Source of the DNA: an uncultured Acidimicrobiaceae bacterium
Lineage (GTDB): Bacteria > Actinomycetota > Acidimicrobiia > Acidimicrobiales > Ilumatobacteraceae
Direction of reading: 5' to 3'
Assembly (NCBI GenBank): GCA_903904615.1
Contig: CAIVDG010000301.1
Location: forward strand, 1 to 11,329
Length of the DNA stretch: 11,329 nt
Positions 6,369 through 11,329 of the stretch are shown here, piece after piece. The position numbers were made by a program, and so were the translations under genes. How positions within the stretch are numbered: the first letter of the stretch is position 1; each line of letters begins with the position of its first letter. The notes beneath the pieces were generated by a model. It did no database searches. It saw only the letters and a list, made by a program, of their open reading frames with translations, and was not told where the DNA came from.

Positions 6369-6800
6369 ATGAGCAGCGAAATAAAAGACAGTCCACTGAA
6401 TTGGGTTGCCGACCACATCAAGCGATACGTCGACACCCAGGGAGAAGATGGTCACGAGTGGAACGGCACACAGATTTTGTTGCTCACCACTAAAGGACGG
6501 AAGTCGGGGGACCTACGACGTTGCGCACTCATCTACGGCACAGATGGCAATGACTTCGTCATCGTTGCATCACGCGGGGGAGACCAGAATCACCCACTGT
6601 GGTACCTCAATCTTGTTGCAGAACCACACGTCACCATCCAAGTGAAGGGCGATGTGTTTCCTGCAGTGGCAACAACAATTGAAAACTCTGACGACTACCA
6701 ACGCCTATGGGATGTCATGTTGACGCATTGGCCGGCGTATGCCGAATATCAGCAAAAAACAGATCGCAAAATTCCGTTAGTGCGAATTACACGCGCTTAG
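6369..6800 (+). CDS. Deazaflavin (F420)-dependent nitroreductase family protein
   Basis: A 143-residue protein of the Ddn-like family, split-barrel proteins that use the deazaflavin F420 to reduce quinones, nitroaromatics and other compounds in actinobacteria. Family signatures are LLLTTKGRKSGDLRR (38-52), ALIYGTDGNDFVIVASRGG (53-71), then HPLWYLNLVAEPHVTIQVKG (about 75-94) and the C-terminal YQQKTDRKIPLVRI motif. Several members protect against oxidative stress through menaquinone reduction; whether this one does is inference. It lies 13 bases after tag and may be both operonic and separately transcribed. Its stop TAG interlocks with the TAA stop of the convergent HEAT-repeat gene over four bases. 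The presence of this family implies that the host makes F420. Confidence 0.9.
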   Translation: MSSEIKDSPLNWVADHIKRYVDTQGEDGHEWNGTQILLLTTKGRKSGDLRRCALIYGTDGNDFVIVASRGGDQNHPLWYLNLVAEPHVTIQVKGDVFPAVATTIENSDDYQRLWDVMLTHWPAYAEYQQKTDRKIPLVRITRA

Positions 6801-7393
6801 TCGCGCGGGTTCACCAGAATTTCGGCGTTCTGTCGCACTTGCCAGTCTCTGTCTTCGAGAGCGCGTTGTAACGCAGCGTCTACTAGCTCGCCATCAAATG
6901 GCGCCAATGCAAGAACTGCGCGTCGACGCACGGCTGGTTTGTCGGCACAAGCAGAAAGTATTGCTGGTAGGCCTCGAATGTCGCCAAGCGATCCGAGTGC
7001 TGCGGCGCACGCTTCGCGAACAACAGATTCAGCATGTTCTGTAGTGGCGTGAATGAGCGCATTGATCTCTTCATCTGATGGGTGTTGGTGTTCGCCAAGG
7101 CTCCACGCAGTCATTTCAGCTACAAAGACATCGCTGTCATTCAGTAGTTCGTAAATACTGATGTCAAAGCCCACGGACAGCTCTACTGCCGTACGACGCA
7201 CTTCGGGTGATTGATCCATTAGAGAATGAGCGATGTGTTCGGCGCGTAATTCGCCGAGGCGGTGCAACGCGCGAAGGGCGCTTGCACGTAGCGAGGAATC
7301 TGAATGATTGAGTGCAGCGAGAGCGGTTGACGTGTCTCCCTGAAAGCCAGCGGCAATCACGGCAAAACGGTCGATAGAAGGATTGGGTGCCAT
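6797..7393 (-). CDS. HEAT-repeat domain protein
   Basis: A 198-residue soluble protein made almost entirely of HEAT / PBS-lyase-like repeats: roughly five to six units of about 30 residues such as DSSLRASALRALHRLGEL, SPEVRRTAVELSVGF, DVFVAEMTAWSLGE, ESVVREACAAALGSLGDIRG, KPAVRRRAVLALAPFDG and DRDWQVRQNAEILV. Such repeats form superhelical scaffolds for protein-protein contact and do not imply an enzyme. It starts at an ATG only three bases after the stop of the upstream small membrane protein gene, so the two are co-transcribed and probably coupled. No signal peptide or membrane helix is seen. It ends convergent with the nitroreductase gene. The function is unknown; partners in the same operon are the best lead. 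Confidence 0.85.
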   Translation of the reverse strand: MAPNPSIDRFAVIAAGFQGDTSTALAALNHSDSSLRASALRALHRLGELRAEHIAHSLMDQSPEVRRTAVELSVGFDISIYELLNDSDVFVAEMTAWSLGEHQHPSDEEINALIHATTEHAESVVREACAAALGSLGDIRGLPAILSACADKPAVRRRAVLALAPFDGELVDAALQRALEDRDWQVRQNAEILVNPRD

Positions 7394-7396
7394 GGT

Positions 7397-7690
7397 TTAG
7401 TTGCCGAGAAGGCCACCAAGCAGTTCCAGCGCAATTGCGGCGAAAAAGCCAATAATGCACGCCACGAATGCTCCCGTGAGAACTGCGCCGCCAGAGAGGC
7501 GAAGAAGTGCATTTCGACGCTGCTGGCGTTCTGGTTCTTGGTACAAAGGTGACGGTTTTTGGTCGACTCGAACGGGGATTGTCTTGCGTGGCGTGGCAGG
7601 CTTCAGTCGGTCGATTATCCAGAGGGCGACGAGTGCAAGGGCAATTGCCCAGCCTGCACGAAGCGCAGTACCGGTAGATGACATCATCAT
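7397..7690 (-). CDS. Small membrane protein of unknown function
   Basis: A hypothetical protein of 97 residues (from the ATG at 7690) that I do not recognise. It has two hydrophobic segments: one near the N-terminus (LRAGWAIALALVALWIIDRL) and one at the C-terminus (AVLTGAFVACIIGFFAAIAL, then a glycine/leucine tail). Between them is a polar, basic, proline-containing stretch (about residues 30-65: RKTIPVRVDQKPSPLYQEPE, then RRNALLRL). This suggests a hairpin in the membrane with the charged loop probably in the cytoplasm. Three consecutive ATG codons (7690-7682) are possible starts. An ATG at 7720 would add ten residues and overlap the first base pairs of the divergent protease gene. It heads a two-gene unit with the HEAT-repeat gene three bases downstream, so the HEAT protein may dock on this membrane anchor. 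Confidence 0.68.
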   Translation of the reverse strand: MMMSSTGTALRAGWAIALALVALWIIDRLKPATPRKTIPVRVDQKPSPLYQEPERQQRRNALLRLSGGAVLTGAFVACIIGFFAAIALELLGGLLGN

Positions 7691-7698
7691 TGTCGACA
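7691..7698. repeat. 8-bp palindrome in the divergent gap
   Basis: TGTCGACA is a perfect palindrome in the 28-base gap between the divergent membrane-protein and protease genes. It could be an operator core, but eight bases is short enough to be chance. Confidence 0.15.
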
Positions 7699-7718
7699 GC
7701 ACATACACCGAATCATTC

Positions 7719-8873
7719 ATGAACGACGACAGCGTACCTCTCCCACCAACTCCACGGACCGCGAATCCCCGAACTTTGCGTTGGGCCTTACCTGTCATCA
7801 CATTGTCGTGGACCATCTTGTTGACCATCTTGGTGATGGCAGCAGTGCGCATTCAGCGGTGGGAAGTGGCGCCTGGCGAAGCAATGGAAGTGTCATCACG
7901 AATTGGCTTCTCACCAGTGGCCGAAGGCGAATCGGTTCCGAAGCGCTATGTGGCAGACAACGGAATCATGTTCGTCACGGCGTATGGCGGTCAATTATCC
8001 ATTCTTGATTCCATTGTTGGGTGGCTTGATCCGTATGTGCAGGTGAACACCTACACCGAACAATTCGGAGAACGCACGCCAACATCTTCGCGTCGGTTGG
8101 GGTACCAGGCCATGTTTGGTGCCAAACAAATTGCTGAGTTTGTCGCAATGAAAAAACTGGGGCTGGACGCGCAATTCACTGAAGGTGACATTGTGATTGA
8201 AGAACTGGTGTGTGCCGGTGCGCCCGAGAAGAACTCTGCATGTGAGGTACTTGAGATTGGCGACACCATCACTGCGATTGATGGAAACGACACTCCGACG
8301 TTGTCGGCTCTGCTGAAGCTGCTTCCCACTTTCACCATTGGTGAGACGGTCACCATCACAGTTATTCCGTATTCACCACCAGGAAGCGATTCTCAAGAAG
8401 CGCAAGAGCGCACCGTTGAAATCATGGCAAGCCCAGACGAAGCAGATCGTCCCATCATCGGGTTCATTCCTGCAGATACACGTGTTGTGAAGCTGCCATT
8501 TGAAGTGAACATTTCAACGCCAGACATTGGTGGGCCATCTGCTGGGTTGGCTTTCACTTTGGCCTTGCTCGATGAACTCACCAGTGGCGACCTCATGGGG
8601 AATGGCCGAGTCGCTGCAACGGGAACCATTAATGAGATGGGTGCCGTTGGTGCAATTGGGGCTCTTGTACAAAAGGCCGTCGCAGTTCGAGATTCAGGCG
8701 CCACCTTGTTCCTGGTTCCCGCTGGCCAGTCGAAGGAAGAAGTGGCGGCGGCCCAAAAGGCTGCCGGAGCTGGCGTGCGCATCGTGCAGGTTGCAAGCTT
8801 GGACGATGCGCTGAAGGCACTTCGTCGAAACGGTGGAGCACCGCTCCCCGCCACGATTCCCGATAAGGGATAG
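7719..8873 (+). CDS. Membrane-anchored PDZ domain / S16 Lon-like serine protease
   Basis: A 384-residue protein: short proline-rich cytoplasmic start, one membrane helix (about 22-44), an extracytoplasmic region, a PDZ domain (about 150-238, with GDTITAIDG at 181-189) and a C-terminal Lon-type (S16) protease domain. The Ser-Lys dyad is visible: Ser274 in GGPSAG and Lys319 in ALVQKAVAV, 45 residues apart and close to the Lon spacing. The glycine-rich GTINEMGAVGAIGA segment matches the Lon fold; there is no ATPase domain. The family includes Bacillus subtilis YlbL (DdcP), which removes a division inhibitor after DNA damage. Two cysteines in the PDZ (165 and 175) could form a disulfide outside the cell. 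An upstream in-frame ATG at 7401 is rejected because it would read through the divergent gene. The DivIVA-domain gene follows 72 bases later. Confidence 0.9.
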   Translation: MNDDSVPLPPTPRTANPRTLRWALPVITLSWTILLTILVMAAVRIQRWEVAPGEAMEVSSRIGFSPVAEGESVPKRYVADNGIMFVTAYGGQLSILDSIVGWLDPYVQVNTYTEQFGERTPTSSRRLGYQAMFGAKQIAEFVAMKKLGLDAQFTEGDIVIEELVCAGAPEKNSACEVLEIGDTITAIDGNDTPTLSALLKLLPTFTIGETVTITVIPYSPPGSDSQEAQERTVEIMASPDEADRPIIGFIPADTRVVKLPFEVNISTPDIGGPSAGLAFTLALLDELTSGDLMGNGRVAATGTINEMGAVGAIGALVQKAVAVRDSGATLFLVPAGQSKEEVAAAQKAAGAGVRIVQVASLDDALKALRRNGGAPLPATIPDKG

Positions 8874-8898
8874 AGGGTTCACGGGCTGCTGGCCTGTG

Positions 8899-8904
8899 GA
8901 TAAT
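8899..8904 (+). promoter_or_regulatory. Candidate -10 for the DivIVA-domain gene
   Basis: GATAAT matches the sigma-70 type -10 at five of six bases in the 72-base gap after the protease gene. A weak -35 (TTCACG, 8878-8883) is 15 bases upstream, a short spacing. An alternative is TACTGT at 8931-8936, a TANNNT match nine bases before the ATG. The ATG at 8946 also has GAGG four bases upstream (8938-8941). Confidence 0.3.
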
Positions 8905-8945
8905 GCCACCATCTGCCCTATGCGGGGCCGTACTGTTGAGGTGTC

Positions 8946-10901
8946 ATGGCTATTTCTTTCTCCCGCCCCGATCCTTCATCGCCCGCAGCGGTCGGCTCTG
9001 CCTCATTTCCCACGAATCGTCGCGGGTTCGACCAGGGCGAAGTTCGCGATTTCCTGCGCATGGTCGCTGCCGAATTGGCCCGTCTTCAGGAGCGCGAACG
9101 CTTCCTTGAAAATGAACTTCGCACGATGCAGACACGCGGTATGTCTGCGCCCGGTCGTCTCGACGAAGAGACCGTCACCACATTGTTGGGTGAAGAAGCT
9201 GCACGGGTTCTCTCCACTGCTCGCGATGCAAGCACGCAAATTCGCGAACGCGCCGAAGAGTCCGCAACTCGTCTCGTAAAAGATGCTGCTGAAGATGCTG
9301 CACGTATTCGTGAGGCCGCAAACATTGAAGCCGCACGTATTCGCGAAGATGCAGGCCACGATGCCGAAGCTGAAATTGACATGGCGAAGCAACAAGGCCG
9401 CGACATGGTCAACGAAGCTCGTGCATACCGTGAAAAAGTTTTGTCCGAATTGTCACGTCGTCGCGATGCCGCGCGTTCACAGATTGAACAATTGCTTCAT
9501 GGTCGTGATCGCTTGTTGAATGCGTTTGAACGCGCACGTCTTGCAAGTGAAGACGTCATTGGCGGGCTTACAGATGCACACGATGAGCCCGAATTCATTG
9601 TGGATTTAACACCCACAACAGGCCCAATTCCCGTTGTCAATCCTGACCATCCATCTGTGAAGGTTTTCGATGGGGAGACAGCAGAAGTTGCAACGGCTGA
9701 AGTAGCCGCAGTTGCCGAAGATGTTGCAATCTTCGATCACGAGACGGCAGAGATTGTTGAAGAGCTGGTGGTCATTGAAGAAGTGGCTGTGGTGGCTCCT
9801 GAAGTTTCAGAACCAGTTTCCACTGCAGTGGAAGACACAGTTGAAGAACGTGTTGTTGAAGTTGAAGAACACATCATCGTCAACATGGAACATCCAGTTC
9901 ACGGCATTCTCGATGCAACATCAGAAACCGTTTCTGAAAACGATGTTGTGACAGTCGATGAGGTAGAGCAAACCAATGTGGTGTCATTGTTTGGTCGCGG
10001 ACGTCGCCAAGCGGACATGCCTGAAGTTGTAGATGCACCGGCCGTTGAAACGGCTGCAGTTGTAGAACCGAAGAAGCCTGCTGCGGGAGTGGACGACATT
10101 TTTGCCAAGTTGCGTGCGGGAAGCACTGCCGATGTTGCAGCAAAGGCAACATCTGTTGACGAGGTTGAAAAAACTGAACCCATCGCGCCAGCGCCCAAGA
10201 AAGCCAAAGCAAAGCCCGTCATTATCTCTGCTGACCCGGCCCGGTTCTCGGAACGGAATGAAGTGTTGGCACCAATTGTTGTAGCAATGGCTCGCAAGCT
10301 GAAGCGTGTTCTTGCAGACGAACAGAACGAGGTGCTGCAGCATCTTCGTCTGAAGCGCTCATCTTTGGAGATGGAAGCGTTCCTTGGGGACACCGACGAG
10401 CATGCCGCTCGCTACGCCACCGCAATTGGCGAAGACACCATGTCGGCCGCCGGCGCAGGCGCCAAATCAGTGAAGTCCGCAGGTGGTTCATCAAAGCGCG
10501 TCACACAAAAGGCAATTGCTACTCATGTTGCCGCCAGTGTTGCCGCCGGATTGGTCGCTGGCTTCCGCGAGGACGCACGTATTGCAATCGGTGAGGCCGA
10601 AGGCGATCGCGAAATTCTTGCCGGTCTCATGCGCGACGTGTATCGCAAGTGGAAGACGGAACTCATCGACCAGCATGTTGATGACATTGCGTGTTCGTCG
10701 TACAGCAAGGGCGGTTTCCTTGCCATGGAGAACGGCAGTCGCATGGGCTGGATGGTTGACCCTGATGCTCCATGTTGCAGTGAGTGTGAAGACAATTCAC
10801 TTGCCGGAGCAGTCGCGAAAGGCGACTCGTTTCCGACAGGGCATCAGTTACCACCAGCACACCCAGGGTGCCGCTGTCTGGTTTGCCCCGTTCAGGACTA
10901 G
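8946..10901 (+). CDS. DivIVA-domain coiled-coil protein with C-terminal phage Mu F / SPP1 gp7-like domain
   Basis: A 651-residue cytoplasmic protein with an unusual build. Residues about 20-58 are a DivIVA N-terminal domain (FPTNRRGFDQGEVRDFL), which in relatives binds membranes at poles or septa. A coiled coil runs to about 205 and includes 11-residue repeats (AARIREAANIE, AARIREDAGHD). Residues about 245-345 are a Glu/Val/Ala-rich acidic linker, then a disordered Lys/Pro/Ala stretch with VDDIFAKLRAG. From about 425 the protein is helical and ends with W602, CCSEC (610-614), GDSFPTGHQLPPAHPGCRC and LVCP: a CxxC plus HPxCRC signature matching Mu F-like phage minor head proteins and able to bind a metal. 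The ATG has GAGG four bases upstream. A UPF0182 gene starts 11 bases after the stop. The DivIVA part is confident; the phage-like call rests on the motif and preceding helices. Confidence 0.85.
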   Translation: MAISFSRPDPSSPAAVGSASFPTNRRGFDQGEVRDFLRMVAAELARLQERERFLENELRTMQTRGMSAPGRLDEETVTTLLGEEAARVLSTARDASTQIRERAEESATRLVKDAAEDAARIREAANIEAARIREDAGHDAEAEIDMAKQQGRDMVNEARAYREKVLSELSRRRDAARSQIEQLLHGRDRLLNAFERARLASEDVIGGLTDAHDEPEFIVDLTPTTGPIPVVNPDHPSVKVFDGETAEVATAEVAAVAEDVAIFDHETAEIVEELVVIEEVAVVAPEVSEPVSTAVEDTVEERVVEVEEHIIVNMEHPVHGILDATSETVSENDVVTVDEVEQTNVVSLFGRGRRQADMPEVVDAPAVETAAVVEPKKPAAGVDDIFAKLRAGSTADVAAKATSVDEVEKTEPIAPAPKKAKAKPVIISADPARFSERNEVLAPIVVAMARKLKRVLADEQNEVLQHLRLKRSSLEMEAFLGDTDEHAARYATAIGEDTMSAAGAGAKSVKSAGGSSKRVTQKAIATHVAASVAAGLVAGFREDARIAIGEAEGDREILAGLMRDVYRKWKTELIDQHVDDIACSSYSKGGFLAMENGSRMGWMVDPDAPCCSECEDNSLAGAVAKGDSFPTGHQLPPAHPGCRCLVCPVQD

Positions 10902-10908
10902 CGTCCTG
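10893..10908 (+). repeat. Perfect hairpin spanning the DivIVA-gene stop codon
   Basis: CAGGAC-TAGC-GTCCTG is a six-pair perfect stem with a four-base loop that holds the TAG stop (10899-10901). It ends four bases before the GTG of the UPF0182 gene, in a gap of only 11 bases. No T-run follows, so it is unlikely to end transcription; it could affect translation of the downstream gene or mRNA processing. Confidence 0.45.
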
Positions 10909-10912
10909 ATGC

Positions 10913-11329
10913 GTGCGTAACCCCTCAGATCTTCCTCCCCAAGGCCCAGGCGGTCCTCAGTTCCGTCTTCCCAAATTTGGGCGACCCTCGCGAGGCCGAA
11001 TTCTTGTTTCTGTACTTGTCGGTGTTGTTCTGCTGCTGGTGTTTTCAGCACGCGGCTTGTCATCGTTCTATGTGAATGTCCTCTGGTTTAACGGAGTTGG
11101 TTTCAGCGATGTCTACTGGGGAATTCTGCGCAGCAAAGTCGAACTAGCTGCCATCTTCTCTCTCGGATGTTTCGCATTCTTGTGGCTGAACTTGTTGATT
11201 GCCGACAAAGTTGCACCGCTGACATTGCCAAATACTCCCGAAGATCAAACTGTGATGCGCATTCGCGAAGCCACTGCTAAGAGTCGCGGAAAATTGCGCA
11301 TTGCGTTGGCGCTTCTTATTGGACTCATG
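10913..11329 (+). CDS. UPF0182 family membrane protein, N-terminal part (3' end outside window)
   Basis: The first 139 residues of a large multi-helix membrane protein of the UPF0182 (COG1615) family, common in actinobacteria and of unknown function; complete members are usually around 900-1000 residues. A proline/glycine-rich cytoplasmic start (residues 1-28) leads into a first helix (about 30-48). The conserved segment SFYVNVLWFNGVGFSDVYWG (51-70) matches the family's WF-x-x-x-G(F/Y) pattern. A second helix (about 78-98, with FLWLNLLIAD) follows, and a third begins near 127 at the window edge. The frame is closed by a TGA at 10907-10909, so the GTG at 10913 is the only sensible start. It lies 11 bases after the DivIVA-domain gene and is very likely in the same transcript. 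Confidence 0.9.
   Translation, partial: MRNPSDLPPQGPGGPQFRLPKFGRPSRGRILVSVLVGVVLLLVFSARGLSSFYVNVLWFNGVGFSDVYWGILRSKVELAAIFSLGCFAFLWLNLLIADKVAPLTLPNTPEDQTVMRIREATAKSRGKLRIALALLIGLM

Noticed and set aside
7401..7718. An upstream extension of the PDZ protease frame by 106 residues, to an ATG at 7401
   Set aside because: It would run antisense through the whole small membrane protein gene, and its product is Ser/Arg-rich with no domain. The ATG at 7719 gives a normal N-terminus with a membrane helix.
8393..8854. A 153-codon open frame on the minus strand inside the protease gene
   Set aside because: It is antisense to the conserved Lon-like domain, with a biased Ser/Ala/Pro composition and no recognisable domain.
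8874..8945. An intrinsic terminator between the protease and DivIVA genes
   Set aside because: Only a four-base inverted repeat (TCCC-GATAA-GGGA) at the gene end is present, with no T-run.
9899..10393. A 164-codon open frame on the minus strand inside the DivIVA-domain gene
   Set aside because: Its product is Ser/Thr/Ala-rich low-complexity sequence produced by reading the repetitive Glu/Val/Ala codons in antisense; no start signal or domain.
10220..10901. A phage remnant or prophage edge at the C-terminus of the DivIVA gene
   Set aside because: The phage-like domain is in one continuous frame with the DivIVA part, no neighbouring phage gene, att-like repeat or integrase is seen, and base composition does not change by eye. 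A domesticated domain is the better reading.

Overview
The window reads as a chromosomal, gene-dense stretch of an actinobacterium. Evidence is the GlnD C-terminus, a PAC2 protein with the actinobacterial C-terminal tail, an F420 (deazaflavin)-type nitroreductase, a DivIVA-domain protein, a membrane-anchored PDZ/Lon-like protease and a UPF0182 membrane protein. Base composition looks moderate (around half G+C by eye), lower than streptomycetes or mycobacteria. An aquatic lineage such as the Acidimicrobiia would fit, but that placement is inference.

Layout: the 3' part of glnD (1-1129, +) is followed by a NUDIX hydrolase (1171-1878, +). A PAC2 gene (1875-2786, -) meets the NUDIX gene tail to tail with interlocked stop codons. 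A GNAT acetyltransferase (2837-3268, +) diverges from PAC2 and is followed by an AHSA1-type SRPBCC protein (3322-3771, +). A 14-helix DHA2-type drug exporter (3805-5334, -) diverges from a compact + strand group: an ABM-domain monooxygenase (5397-5729), 3-methyladenine DNA glycosylase I (5726-6355) and an F420-type nitroreductase (6369-6800). A two-gene - strand unit follows: a small two-helix membrane protein (7397-7690) and a HEAT-repeat protein (6797-7393). It diverges from the final + strand group: PDZ/S16 Lon-like protease (7719-8873), DivIVA-domain protein (8946-10901) and the start of a UPF0182 protein (10913 to the window end). No gap between genes exceeds about 75 bases. No tRNA, rRNA, CRISPR array, IS element or strong intrinsic terminator was seen.

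The most striking item is the 651-residue DivIVA-domain protein. Its N-terminus is a normal DivIVA coiled coil. Its C-terminus ends in a Cys/His signature (CxxC ... HPxCRC) typical of phage Mu F / SPP1 gp7-like minor head proteins, joined through a long Glu/Val-rich linker. This looks like a phage head-morphogenesis-type domain adopted by a cell-pole or septum scaffold.

In the middle, exporter, monooxygenase, alkylation-repair glycosylase and F420 reductase together suggest a small chemical-stress defence neighbourhood. At the nucleotide level several starts carry an actinobacterial TANNNT -10 element only 6-7 bases upstream, indicating leaderless transcripts. Two divergent -10 elements share one TA step, and two convergent gene pairs interlock their stops on the same 4-bp CTAA/TTAG motif.
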